Shown in pieces: positions 42,092-51,210 of a stretch of 64,000 nt of DNA. This stretch comes from Mycobacterium kyogaense. Its GTDB lineage: Bacteria > Actinomycetota > Actinomycetes > Mycobacteriales > Mycobacteriaceae. Numbering within the stretch: the first letter of the stretch is position 1; every line of letters begins with the position of its first letter. Under the pieces are notes generated by a model, which was not told the origin of the DNA, did not search any database, and worked only from the letters and a program-made list of their open reading frames with translations. A program made the position numbers and the translations under genes. The DNA is taken from the NCBI RefSeq assembly GCF_003254575.1, contig NZ_QJUA01000002.1, forward strand, positions 1 to 64,000, read 5' to 3'.

Positions 42092-43351
42092 ATGACAGCG
42101 ACCGCTGCCACCCCCCGTCCCTACGACCCCGTCGATCTGTCGTCCCGCGCGTTCTGGGCGACCACGGCGCGGGAGCGGGAGCAAGCATTCGCTGCGCTTC
42201 GCGGCGAGCGACCCGTGAGCTGGCACCCTCCGGTCGAGGATTCGCTGATGGCCGACCCCGACGATCCCGGCTTCTGGGCGGTCACCCGCCGCGACGACAT
42301 CGTCGCGATCAGCCGGGACAACGACACGTTCCTGTCCGGCAGGGGCGTGCTGTTCGAGAACGTCCCGGAGGAACTGCTGGAAGCGTCGCAGTCGTTCCTG
42401 GCGATGGACCCGCCTCGGCACACGTTCCTCCGCAAGCTGGTCAGTGCCGCCTTCACCCCGCGACAGGTCCGCCGCATCGAGGACTCGATCAAAGCCAATG
42501 CCACGACGATCGTCGAGGAGCTGCGCGCCGCGGGGAGCGGGGCGGATTTCGTCACGTACTGCGCCAAGGAATTGCCGATCCGCACGCTGTCGGACATGGT
42601 CGGCATCCCCGAGGCCGAGCGCCAACAGATCGCCCACTGCGCTGACGCGATGGTGTCCTGGGCCGACCCGGTCTTCCTCGGGGGCCGTCCGCCGCTGGAG
42701 GTTCTGTTCGAAGCGCAGATGTACGTCCATCAGGTGGCCAATCGACTCGCCGCAGAACGGCGCGAGAATCCGGGAGACGACCTCTTCAGTGCGTTGGTCA
42801 ACGCCGAGGTGGACGGAGACCGGTTGTCCGACAACGACGTCGCGGCGTTCTTCGTGCTGCTCGCGGTGGCAGGCAACGACACCACCCGCCAGACCACCAG
42901 CCATGCACTGAAGGCGTTGACCGACTTCCCCGACCAGCGCGCCTGGCTGCTGGAGGACTTCGACAACCGGATCGGCACGGCGGTGGAGGAATTCGTCCGA
43001 TGGGCGTCGCCGGTGATGACGTTCCGCCGGACGGCCGCGAAGGACACCGAGATCGCCGGGCAACCGATCAGCGCCGGCGAGAAGGTCGTGATGTTCTACT
43101 CGTCGGGCAATTTCGACACCGAGGTGTTCGACCACCCTGAGCGCCTCGACCTCGGCCGTCACCCCAACCCGCACGTCGGATTCGGCGGTGGCGGCGTGCA
43201 TTTCTGTCTCGGCGCGAATCTCGCCCGAGCGCAGCTGCGCGCGATCATCGGTGAGTTGCTGCATCAGCTGCCCGACATCTCGGCCGGCGAACCGGAATAC
43301 CTGGTGGGCAACTTCATCCACGGCATCCGCAGTATGCCCTGCACCTTCTAG
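42092..43351 (+). CDS. Cytochrome P450
   Basis: A 419-residue bacterial P450. The I-helix oxygen-binding motif is AGNDTTRQTTSH, the ExxR-type helix lies in EEFVRW, and the haem ligand is Cys372 in FGGGGVHFCLGANLARAQ. The long GGGGxHxC loop and the NFDTEVFDHPERLDLGRHPNPHVG segment resemble the CYP125/CYP124/CYP142 sterol and lipid hydroxylase group, but the subfamily is not certain. GGAGG lies 8 bases before the ATG at 42092. No ferredoxin gene is adjacent, so electrons come from elsewhere. Divergent TetR and operators control it. Confidence 0.9.
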   Translation: MTATAATPRPYDPVDLSSRAFWATTAREREQAFAALRGERPVSWHPPVEDSLMADPDDPGFWAVTRRDDIVAISRDNDTFLSGRGVLFENVPEELLEASQSFLAMDPPRHTFLRKLVSAAFTPRQVRRIEDSIKANATTIVEELRAAGSGADFVTYCAKELPIRTLSDMVGIPEAERQQIAHCADAMVSWADPVFLGGRPPLEVLFEAQMYVHQVANRLAAERRENPGDDLFSALVNAEVDGDRLSDNDVAAFFVLLAVAGNDTTRQTTSHALKALTDFPDQRAWLLEDFDNRIGTAVEEFVRWASPVMTFRRTAAKDTEIAGQPISAGEKVVMFYSSGNFDTEVFDHPERLDLGRHPNPHVGFGGGGVHFCLGANLARAQLRAIIGELLHQLPDISAGEPEYLVGNFIHGIRSMPCTF

Positions 43352-43415
43352 GCTTTCCGCCGTCGTCCGCTGCGTCCCGGTGCGGTTGTTGACGTTTGCC
43401 CGTCAGCAGGCGAGC

Positions 43416-45413
43416 ATGTCCCGCATGCGCTATGTCGTTACCGGCGGTACCGGGTTCTTGGGACGTCACCTCGTGGACCGGCTCCTGGCCCGTCCGGGCA
43501 CCGAGGCGGTGCACGTTCTGGTGCGCGGGCAGTCGTTGAACCGGTTCGCACACCTGGCCGAAGGGTGGGACGAGCGGGTGTCACCGCTGGTCGGCGATCT
43601 GACAGCACCCGCGCTGGGTCTCGATGACCAGCAGCTCGTCGCACTCGGTCAGGTCGACCACGTCATGCACTGCGCCGCGCTCTACGACATCACCGCACCC
43701 GAGGATCAGCAGCGGGCCGCGAATGTGGAGGGCACCCGATCGGTCATCGCGCTGGCCCTCCGCCTGGGCGCCACGCTGCACCACGTGTCGTCCATCGCCG
43801 TGGCGGGCACGTTCCGCGGCGAGTTCACAGAGGACGATCTCGACGTCGGTCAGCAGCTGCCGACGCCCTATCACCAGACGAAGTTCGAGGCCGAGCTGTT
43901 GGTCCGGTCGACGGCCGGACTGCGCTACCGCATCTACCGACCGGCAGTCGTCGTCGGTGACTCCCGGACCGGCGAGATGGACAAAGTCGACGGGCCCTAC
44001 TACTTCTTCCCGATCCTGGCCACGCTGGCGGCGTTGCCCCGCTTCACCCCGATGATGCTGCCTGCTGCCGGCCGTACCAACCTCGTGCCCGTCGACTACG
44101 TTGTCGACGCGATCACGACGCTCGGCCACCTCGACGGACGCGACGGACAGACGTTCCACCTGACCGCTCCGACGACGACCGGGTTGCGCGGCATCTATCG
44201 CGGTGTGGCGCCGGCGGCCGGCCTGCCTCCGCTGGTGGGGTCACTGCCACGGGGCGTGGCCGGCCCGTTCCTGCACGCCCGCGGGCGCGCAAAGGTGTTG
44301 CGGGACATGGCCGCGACCCAGTTCGGCCTGCCCGCCGAGATCCTCGACGTCGTCGAGCTGGAGCCGACGTTCACCCGTGCACACACCGATGAGGCGTTGC
44401 GGGGCACCGGGATCACGGTGCCCGAGTTCGCCGACTACGCGCCGAAGCTGTGGCGCTACTGGGCGCAGCATCTGGACCCGAACCGGGCGCGACGCGACGA
44501 CCCTCTGGTCGGTCGGCATGTCATCATCACCGGCGCCTCGAGCGGGATCGGCCGGGCCTCGGCGATCGCGGTGGCCGCTCGGGGGGCATGCGTGTTCGCG
44601 TTGGGCCGCAACGCCGACGCGCTCGACGAGGTGGTGGCCGAGATCCGCGCCGCCGGCGGGCAGGCGCACGCGTTCTGCTGCGACGTCACCGATTCGGCGG
44701 CGGTCGAGGACACCGTCGCCGCCATCCTCGAGCGATTCGGCCACGTCGACTATCTGGTCAACAATGCCGGGCGGTCGATCCGTCGGTCGGTGATCGCGTC
44801 GACGGACAGGTTGCACGATTACGAACGCGTGATGGCGGTCAACTACTTCGGCCCGGTACGGATGGTGCTGGCCCTGCTCCCCCACTGGCGCGAGCGGCAG
44901 TTCGGTCATGTCGTCAACGTCTCCAGCGCCGGGGTCCAGGCGGGCAACCCGAAATACAGTGCCTACATCCCCAGCAAGGCTGCCCTGGATGCATTCTCCG
45001 AAGTCGTTGGCACCGAGACCCTTTCGGATCACATCACGTTCACCAACATCCACATGCCGCTGGTTGCGACGCCGATGATCGCTCCGTCACGTAGGCTCAA
45101 CCCGATGCCTCCGATCACCGCCGAACACGCGGCCGCCATGGTCATCCGCGGGCTGGTCGACAAGCCGCCGCGCATCGACACCCCGGTCGGCACACTCTCG
45201 GATTTCGGCACCTACTTCACGCCCCGGCTCTCCCGACGTGTGCTGCACCAGCTGTATCTGGGCTACCCCGACTCGCCGGCCGCGCGAGGTGTGGCCGAAC
45301 AGCGCCCGATTCCGGCGCGCCCGGCCCGGCGGCCGCGGCGGACGGTGCCGGCGGTGCGGGTACCGCGGCCGGTCAAGCAGGCGGTGCGACTGGTGCCCGG
45401 CGTGCACTGGTGA
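43416..45413 (+). CDS. acrA1: Two-domain fatty acyl-CoA reductase AcrA1
   Basis: About 665 residues with two Rossmann domains. The N-terminal half is an extended SDR/thioester reductase (VVTGGTGFLGRHLVDRLL, then YHQTKFEAE with the catalytic YxxxK); the C-terminal half from about residue 370 is a classical SDR (HVIITGASSGIGRASA, NNAGRSIRRS, SSAGVQAGNPKYSAYIPSK). Together they reduce fatty acyl-CoA to aldehyde and possibly on to alcohol, as in wax-ester and cell-wall lipid pathways. It matches Rv3391. Starts at 43416 and 43425 are both possible. It overlaps the nucleoside hydrolase gene by 4 bases. Confidence 0.9.
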   Translation: MSRMRYVVTGGTGFLGRHLVDRLLARPGTEAVHVLVRGQSLNRFAHLAEGWDERVSPLVGDLTAPALGLDDQQLVALGQVDHVMHCAALYDITAPEDQQRAANVEGTRSVIALALRLGATLHHVSSIAVAGTFRGEFTEDDLDVGQQLPTPYHQTKFEAELLVRSTAGLRYRIYRPAVVVGDSRTGEMDKVDGPYYFFPILATLAALPRFTPMMLPAAGRTNLVPVDYVVDAITTLGHLDGRDGQTFHLTAPTTTGLRGIYRGVAPAAGLPPLVGSLPRGVAGPFLHARGRAKVLRDMAATQFGLPAEILDVVELEPTFTRAHTDEALRGTGITVPEFADYAPKLWRYWAQHLDPNRARRDDPLVGRHVIITGASSGIGRASAIAVAARGACVFALGRNADALDEVVAEIRAAGGQAHAFCCDVTDSAAVEDTVAAILERFGHVDYLVNNAGRSIRRSVIASTDRLHDYERVMAVNYFGPVRMVLALLPHWRERQFGHVVNVSSAGVQAGNPKYSAYIPSKAALDAFSEVVGTETLSDHITFTNIHMPLVATPMIAPSRRLNPMPPITAEHAAAMVIRGLVDKPPRIDTPVGTLSDFGTYFTPRLSRRVLHQLYLGYPDSPAARGVAEQRPIPARPARRPRRTVPAVRVPRPVKQAVRLVPGVHW

Positions 45414-46444
45414 GCGCGGCGCGCCTGCCGGTGTTCTGCGATGTCGACACCGGCGTCGACGACGCGATGGCGCTGGTGTACCTGTTCGGCAGCGCGGAGG
45501 CCGAGGTGGTGGGGATTGCCTCGACCGCAGGGAACGTCGGTGTGCAACAGGTCTGCGAGAACAACCTCGGCCTGCTCGAACTATGCGGCGTCACAGGGGT
45601 TCCGGTGTCCAAGGGTGCGGACGCGCCGCTGGCGATCCCGCTGCGCACCGCCGAGGACACGCACGGGCCGCGGGGGTTGGGGTACGCACAGCTTCCGTCA
45701 GCCACCGCGAGCCTCACCGACCACGACGCCGCGCAGGCCTGGGTGCGTGCCGCGCACGCCCGTCCCGGCGAGCTGATCGGGTTGGCCACCGGACCTCTGA
45801 CCAATCTGGCGTTGGCGGTGCGCGCCGATCCAGAGCTGCCGAAGCTGCTGCGCCGCCTGGTGATCATGGGCGGTTCCTTCGACTATCGCGGCAACACCAC
45901 CCCGGTCGCGGAGTGGAACACCAGCGTCGATCCGGAATCGGCGGCCGAGGTGTTCGCGGCCTGGAATGGTGCGGAGCACCTGCCGATCGTGTTGGGGCTC
46001 AACATCACCGAGAACATCGCGATGACCCCGGAGTTGCTGAGCCGGCTCGCCGAGGCCGCGGGCGCACCCTCGCGGATGATGTCGGTGCACGACCCACGCG
46101 GTACGGCCTCGACCGCCGACAACCCCGTGATCCGGGTGCTCGAAGACGCGATGCGGTTCTACTTCGAGTTCCACCACGATCAGGGTGAGGGGTACCTGGC
46201 CCACCTGCACGATCCGCTGGCTGCGGCGGTCGCCCTCGACCCTGACCTGGTGACCTGTCGAGCCGCCCCCGTCGACGTCGAGCTGACCGGGACGCTGACG
46301 CGTGGCATGACGATCGCCGACTGGAGCGGCCACTGGGGCCGCGAACCCAACGCACTCGTCGGCGTCGACGTCGATGCGGCGGCGTTCTTCGACCACTTCA
46401 TCGACCGGGTCGCGACGTTCGCCCGCAGTGTCAGTCGTCGGTGA
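45410..46444 (+). CDS. iunH: Inosine-uridine nucleoside hydrolase
   Basis: A 344-residue nucleoside hydrolase. The calcium-binding N-terminal motif DVDTGVDDAMAL is intact, with TAGNVGVQQVCENN, LATGPLTNLA and VIMGGSFDYRGN following, and a late HDPLAAAVALDPD histidine. It cleaves the N-glycosidic bond of ribonucleosides for salvage, fitting the guanine nucleotide genes further right. The GTG at 45410 overlaps the acrA1 stop. It matches Rv3393. The cyclopropane synthase gene that separates these two in M. tuberculosis is absent here. Confidence 0.92.
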   Translation: MSAARLPVFCDVDTGVDDAMALVYLFGSAEAEVVGIASTAGNVGVQQVCENNLGLLELCGVTGVPVSKGADAPLAIPLRTAEDTHGPRGLGYAQLPSATASLTDHDAAQAWVRAAHARPGELIGLATGPLTNLALAVRADPELPKLLRRLVIMGGSFDYRGNTTPVAEWNTSVDPESAAEVFAAWNGAEHLPIVLGLNITENIAMTPELLSRLAEAAGAPSRMMSVHDPRGTASTADNPVIRVLEDAMRFYFEFHHDQGEGYLAHLHDPLAAAVALDPDLVTCRAAPVDVELTGTLTRGMTIADWSGHWGREPNALVGVDVDAAAFFDHFIDRVATFARSVSRR

Positions 46445-46853
46445 CGGTGAGCTTCACGTCGATGTTGCCGCGTGTGGCGTTGGAGTACGGGCACACCTGG
46501 TGGGCCTTCTCGGTCACCTCGCGCGCGGTCTCCGCGTCGACGTTGGGCAGGGTGATCTCGAGTTCGACAGCCAGACCGAATCCGCCGTTGTCGAGCTGAC
46601 CGATCGACACCCGGGCGCCCACAGCCGAATCCGAGACGTCGACCTTGTCCTGGCGCGCTACGAGTCGCAGCGCGGAGTGGAAGCATGCGGCGTACCCGAC
46701 GGCGAAGAGCTGCTCGGGATTGGTGCCGTTGCCACTGCCGCCCATCTCCTTCGGGATGGCCAGATCGAAGTCCAGGCGACCGTCCGAGGATCGGCCGTGG
46801 CCGTCACGGCCTTCGCCGGTGGCCAGGGCTTCTGCGGTGTAGAGCGTCTTCAT
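46431..46853 (-). CDS. ohr: Organic hydroperoxide resistance protein (Ohr, OsmC family)
   Basis: A 140-residue Ohr-type peroxidase. The catalytic cysteine pair is in FAVGYAACFHSAL and KAHQVCPYSNATRGN, and the Arg of the opening YTAEALATGEGRDG region fits the family. It reduces organic hydroperoxides using lipoylated partners. It converges with the nucleoside hydrolase with a 14-base overlap of their 3' ends. No OhrR regulator gene is adjacent. Confidence 0.92.
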   Translation of the reverse strand: MKTLYTAEALATGEGRDGHGRSSDGRLDFDLAIPKEMGGSGNGTNPEQLFAVGYAACFHSALRLVARQDKVDVSDSAVGARVSIGQLDNGGFGLAVELEITLPNVDAETAREVTEKAHQVCPYSNATRGNIDVKLTVTDD

Positions 46854-46952
46854 TCGTCGTCCTTTCAGAGGTGGACCAAGATCTCATCTGAACAATAGGA
46901 CGCAATTGAGTTGTGCGCAACCAATATGGCTCTGCTCCTGTCTTTCGGACGG

Positions 46953-48536
46953 CTACTCGTACCGGCCCTCGATGTACCACCGGCGCTGCCGATAGCACAG
47001 CAGCAGCGCCTCCTGCCGGTCACCGCCGAGCAGCACCTGTGCGCGCGCGGTGCGACCTCCGCCGGCCGCCGCGGTGTCCCACCACCGTTCGTCGACCGGC
47101 CACGGTCCGGTCCACCAGGACAGCCGACCGGACCTGCCCGGCGCGCTGAGCTGGGCAGGATCGGCGGAGAACAATCCCCGCGCGGTGACGCGCACCGGAT
47201 TCCCCTGCGCGTCGAGCACATCCACCGGATCGTCGAGCAGCACCGACGGGGACGGCTCGGGAAGCTGCCCGGGCCACGGCTGCCCGGGGTCGGCCCGGGG
47301 GACGAGTTCGTCACCGAGCGGGGTGAGGGTGATCCGCTCGGCGGGGCCCCGCCCTCCGCTGAGAACCGGCACTTTCACCGCGTCGGGACCGAGCAACCCC
47401 TGGACCCGCACGAGCGCCCGCCGCGCACGCAGCCGGTCCTCCTCGCCGATCCCGCCCCACAGCGGGAGCTGCAGAGCCTCGGCCGAGACCACCTCCACCG
47501 GCCGCAGCCGCAGCATCGTGATCGGCGCACCCGGGCGCTCGCTCTCATGCCGGCGGTTCAGCCACCCGTCGAGCTGCCAGCGCACCCGGTCGGCGGTGGC
47601 GTCTTCGGTGAGAGGCTCGGCGCATCGCCAGACGCGTTCGAGCTCGCCACCGTTCGCGGTCACCGCATGGATGGCCAGTCGGGTACAGCCCACGCCCGCC
47701 GCCTCGAGGCTGCGGTGCAGCCGGCCGGCCAGCGCCCGCCCGGCGAAAGCGGCCGCGTCCACCCGCTCGATGGGCGGATCGCAGTCCATCTCGACGTCGA
47801 GTTCCTGATCGGGTTCTCGCCCTGAGGGACCCCGACCGGGCTCCCCGCGCGCCAGCTGGTGGGCAGCCACCGCATCGGCGCCGAAGCGGGACGCCACATC
47901 ACTACGGGACACCTCGGCGAATTGCCCTATTGTCCGAATACCCATGCGCCACAACAGATCTACCAGTTCAGCGCGGGTCCCGGAGGCCAGGCTGGGTTCG
48001 GTGGCCAGCGCCTTGACCGACAACTCCGACAGGAACTCGGCATCCGATCCCGGGTCGACGATCCGGCCCGCTCTCGCGGCGAAGACGGCCGTGGGCAATT
48101 GGTCGGCGACGCCGACCTGACACTCGGCACCCACTGCGGCCACGGCATCGACCAACCGTTCCGCCGTCACCTGCTCCGAGCCGAAGTACCGGGCAGCCCC
48201 GCGTACCGACAGCGCCAGCAGACCCGGACGCAGCACCTCCGCTCTAGGCACGAGCTCGTCAACGGCAACGGTCACCCGTTCGAAGTGCCGGGCGTCGCGT
48301 GCCGGGTCGGCGGTGACGACATGCAGGTCCGGGCACCGGGCCTGTGATTCCCGTCGCCGAATCCCGCGCCGCACCCCCGCCGATCGCGCCGCAGCCGAAC
48401 ACGCCACCACCCGGTTGGCGAGTGTCACTGCGACCGGCACCGTGGGCGGGAGGCCGGCCGCCGCCGCAGCGGCCACCGCCGGCCAGTCCATGCACCAGAG
48501 CGCCAGCACCCTGCCCGAGGATCGGGAGCCGGCCAC
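46953..48536 (-). CDS. imuB: ImuB, catalytically inactive Y-family polymerase homologue
   Basis: A 527-residue Y-family-like protein that lacks the polymerase acidic residues. It keeps the fold (LALWCMDWPAV, VPRAEVLRPGLLALSVRGAARYFG), the helix-hairpin-helix part and a C-terminal extension. The clamp-binding motif QLPLWGG is visible near residue 356; through it ImuB recruits DnaE2 and ImuA' to the sliding clamp during SOS mutagenesis. The GTG at 48536 lies immediately after the imuA' stop, so both come from the LexA-controlled imuA' promoter. Confidence 0.94.
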   Translation of the reverse strand: MAGSRSSGRVLALWCMDWPAVAAAAAAGLPPTVPVAVTLANRVVACSAAARSAGVRRGIRRRESQARCPDLHVVTADPARDARHFERVTVAVDELVPRAEVLRPGLLALSVRGAARYFGSEQVTAERLVDAVAAVGAECQVGVADQLPTAVFAARAGRIVDPGSDAEFLSELSVKALATEPSLASGTRAELVDLLWRMGIRTIGQFAEVSRSDVASRFGADAVAAHQLARGEPGRGPSGREPDQELDVEMDCDPPIERVDAAAFAGRALAGRLHRSLEAAGVGCTRLAIHAVTANGGELERVWRCAEPLTEDATADRVRWQLDGWLNRRHESERPGAPITMLRLRPVEVVSAEALQLPLWGGIGEEDRLRARRALVRVQGLLGPDAVKVPVLSGGRGPAERITLTPLGDELVPRADPGQPWPGQLPEPSPSVLLDDPVDVLDAQGNPVRVTARGLFSADPAQLSAPGRSGRLSWWTGPWPVDERWWDTAAAGGGRTARAQVLLGGDRQEALLLCYRQRRWYIEGRYE

Positions 48537-49235
48537 CTAGCCGTTCACCACCCGGTTGAGCGGCACCCGCCCCCGGGCCCGCATCGCCAGACGTACCCGA
48601 CCGATCCGCCCGCAGCCAGGAACAGGCGACCCATCCCCCGGACCGGCGATGTCGAAGCCGCTGACCGCGGCTTCCAACCGAGTGGAAGCACCCTGCCAGA
48701 TGCCGTCGGTGACGAGCAGCGTGCACCCCCGCTGGCGCGCACGAGCCACCACCGCCCTGGCCCGGGACGGCGGCACCGACCGGCCCCCCAAGCCGAGCAC
48801 CACCAGATCCATCCCGTCCATCAGCACGGCCGCCACCTCGACCGGGTCGGCCCCCGGCTCCGGGATCACAGCGATCCGGCTCAGATCCGCCCCCATCTCC
48901 ACCGCCGCGAGCAGACCCACGTCCGGCTGGCCGATGATCGCGACGTGGCCCCCCTCGGCCGTCACGGCGGCGACGATCTTCAACTCCAGCGACCGCGCGC
49001 CCGACACCACCGCCACGGTTCCCCGTGGCAGCACCCCCAGATCCGACACCTCCAGCAAACTATTGTCAGGCTGTGCGACCGTTTCCGGGGCTGCCGCCAC
49101 AGGCGCGGACCGACGGCCGGCCCCTACCTTCCCCGACACCGACGCCATCTGCCGACGAAGCTGTTCCAGCTGGTCAGCACGGGTGACAGGGCATCGATTC
49201 ACCGCCTTCACCCCTGTCACAACTGCACCGTGCAT
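48537..49235 (-). CDS. imuA': ImuA', mutasome accessory protein
   Basis: A 232-residue RecA/SulA-like protein: [31 protein letters not shown] in the Walker-A-like region without a proper P-loop, [26 protein letters not shown] near a Walker-B position, and a conserved C-terminal tail. It is the interaction partner of ImuB in DnaE2-dependent translesion synthesis. I start it at ATG 49235; downstream GTG codons are alternatives. A LexA box lies 22 bases upstream of this ATG. It matches Rv3395c. Confidence 0.88.
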   Translation of the reverse strand: MHGAVVTGVKAVNRCPVTRADQLEQLRRQMASVSGKVGAGRRSAPVAAAPETVAQPDNSLLEVSDLGVLPRGTVAVVSGARSLELKIVAAVTAEGGHVAIIGQPDVGLLAAVEMGADLSRIAVIPEPGADPVEVAAVLMDGMDLVVLGLGGRSVPPSRARAVVARARQRGCTLLVTDGIWQGASTRLEAAVSGFDIAGPGDGSPVPGCGRIGRVRLAMRARGRVPLNRVVNG

Positions 49236-49256
49236 ATCATCCGCCTCACTCGATGT

Positions 49257-49272
49257 TCGAATGTTTGTTCGA
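49257..49272. promoter_or_regulatory. LexA (SOS) box of imuA'-imuB
   Basis: TCGAATGTTTGTTCGA matches the mycobacterial LexA pattern TCGAA-N6-TTCGA with one deviation from TCGAAC in the left arm. It is upstream of imuA' and is shared in type with the dnaE2 box. Confidence 0.88.
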
Positions 49273-49377
49273 TGCCGCCAGTAAACACCCACCCACCGAC
49301 ATCGTCAACCAAACCCAACCTGCCATCGTCGAATAGTGTCATTGACAAATGTCAGCATTGGATGTTGTATCCCTCCA

Positions 49378-50370
49378 ATGCTCATCGGAGAGATCGCCAC
49401 CGACCTGACCCACCGCGGGTCCCACCGGTCCCGCAGTGCCGCCGCACTCGCCGGACTGACCCTGCGTCAGCTGAGTCTGGTCCTTTCGCCCGATCAACCA
49501 TGGGGACTGTGGACCTCGCGGCAGATCGTGGCCCGGCTGATGGACACCTTCGGCCCCTCCCTCGCCGGCACCCGGACAGAACCCGTCGACGTCCGCACCC
49601 CTGACGGTGGGCGCGTCGTCGGCGAATGGGTCTGGGGCCGAGGCGTTCCCCGCGACACCACCCGAGCGATCTACTTCGTCCACGGCAGCGGTTTCGCGCT
49701 CTGCTCGACCCGCACCCACCGGAGGCTGGCGTCCTGGCTCTCCCGACTGACCGGAATCGGGGTCTTCAGCATCGATTACCGGCTGGCGCCGCAGCACCGA
49801 TTCCCCACTGCCGCCGACGATGTCCGCCGGGGCTGGGAGTGGCTCACCGGTGAGCACGGAATCGCCCCCGAACGCACGGTGATCGCCGGCGATTCAGCCG
49901 GCGGCCACCTCACCGTCGATCTGCTGCTGCAGCCAGACGTCCACCACCCTGCGGGCATGGTGTTGTTGTCACCGCTGCTGGACCTCACGTTCGGGTTGGC
50001 CCGGACCCGCGAACGCACCCGCCCCGACCCCGCGATCCGCTCTCGCGACGCTGCTCGACTGGTCGAGTTGTATTGCCGGGGAATCGAACACACTCACCCC
50101 AGACTGAAACTCGAGGTGGCTCAGGGGCGGACCCTGCCCCCGGCGCTGATCCAGGCCGGCGGCGCCGAGATGCTCGCCGCCGATGCGATCGCGCTCGCCG
50201 AAGACCTGCGGGTCGCCGGTGGCGAAGCCCACCTGCAGATCTGGCCCGACCAGGTCCACGTCTTCCAGGCCCTGCCCCGCCTCACCCCCGAAGCGGTGCC
50301 CGCGATGCGCGACGTCGCCGGTTTCATCGCCGATGTCCTGGCCCAGCCCATGATCGAGCGGGCCGGCTAG
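49378..50370 (+). CDS. HSL-family lipase/esterase (LipR-like)
   Basis: A 330-residue alpha/beta hydrolase of the hormone-sensitive-lipase family. The oxyanion motif reads YFVHGSGFALCS, so the usual HGGG is HGSG; the nucleophile elbow is IAGDSAGGHL; DYRLAPQHRFP is typical, and the late histidine is in DQVHVFQALP. The ATG at 49378 fits the family start. It begins a run of four genes ending 54 kb with no gaps over 25 bases, which looks like one operon for oxidative lipid or ketone metabolism. Confidence 0.85.
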   Translation: MLIGEIATDLTHRGSHRSRSAAALAGLTLRQLSLVLSPDQPWGLWTSRQIVARLMDTFGPSLAGTRTEPVDVRTPDGGRVVGEWVWGRGVPRDTTRAIYFVHGSGFALCSTRTHRRLASWLSRLTGIGVFSIDYRLAPQHRFPTAADDVRRGWEWLTGEHGIAPERTVIAGDSAGGHLTVDLLLQPDVHHPAGMVLLSPLLDLTFGLARTRERTRPDPAIRSRDAARLVELYCRGIEHTHPRLKLEVAQGRTLPPALIQAGGAEMLAADAIALAEDLRVAGGEAHLQIWPDQVHVFQALPRLTPEAVPAMRDVAGFIADVLAQPMIERAG

Positions 50371-51198
50371 ATGATCGTCTTCGGAACCAGACGCAGCCAC
50401 CGTGCCGATGCGGTGATCACCGGTGCGGGCAGCGGTATCGGCGCTGCGTTCGCCACCGAGCTGGCTCGCCGCGGCGGCCGGGTGCTGTGCAGCGACATCG
50501 ATCTCGACGCTGCCACGGCCACGGCTGACACGCTCCGCAGCACCGGAATCGACGCCTCGGCTGTCCGCTGCGACGTCACCGACATCGATGACGTGTACCG
50601 GCTCGCCGACGCTGCCCACTCGTTCTTCGGCGGTGCGCCCACCGTCGTCGTCAACAACGCCGGCGTCGGCGCCGGTGGCGCTCCGATCGGGGAGATCGAG
50701 CTCGCCGACTGGAGGTGGGTGCTCGGGGTCAACCTGTGGGGGCCGATCCACGGCTGCCACGTGTTCGCCCCGATCCTGCGCGCGGCCGGCCGCCCCGCAG
50801 GCATCGTCAACGTCGCCTCCGCAGCCGCATTCGGCGCCGCGCCAGGGATGGCGGCCTACAACGTGAGCAAGGCGGGCACGCTGTCCCTGTCGGAGACGTT
50901 GTCGGCCGAACTCGCCGGCACCGGCGTCACCGTGACCGCGCTGTGTCCCACGTTCGTCAAGACGAACATCGTCAGCGCAGGCCGAATCTCCGACCGCTCC
51001 ACCCATCTCGCCGACAACCTGATGCGCTGGATCGGCTTCTCCCCCGACCGGGTGGCCCGCACCTGCCTGGACACCCTCGACCGCGGCGGCCTGTACTGCA
51101 TGCCGCAGCCCGAAGCCCGGATCGGCTGGGGCATCAAACGTTTCACCCCGACGGTGTACACCCGCGCCGCCGGCCTGATCACTCGCGTCACCACCTAG
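50371..51198 (+). CDS. Short-chain dehydrogenase/reductase (SadH-like)
   Basis: A 275-residue classical SDR: nucleotide motif ITGAGSGIGAAFA, NNAGVGAGG, the catalytic Ser-Tyr-Lys as VASAAAFGAAPGMAAYNVSKAG, and a longer C-terminal tail. It starts at the base after the lipase stop. With the flavin monooxygenase two genes on, alcohol-to-ketone oxidation followed by Baeyer-Villiger oxygenation and ester hydrolysis is a coherent pathway. Confidence 0.9.
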   Translation: MIVFGTRRSHRADAVITGAGSGIGAAFATELARRGGRVLCSDIDLDAATATADTLRSTGIDASAVRCDVTDIDDVYRLADAAHSFFGGAPTVVVNNAGVGAGGAPIGEIELADWRWVLGVNLWGPIHGCHVFAPILRAAGRPAGIVNVASAAAFGAAPGMAAYNVSKAGTLSLSETLSAELAGTGVTVTALCPTFVKTNIVSAGRISDRSTHLADNLMRWIGFSPDRVARTCLDTLDRGGLYCMPQPEARIGWGIKRFTPTVYTRAAGLITRVTT

Positions 51199-51210
51199 GA
51201 GGAGACACCG

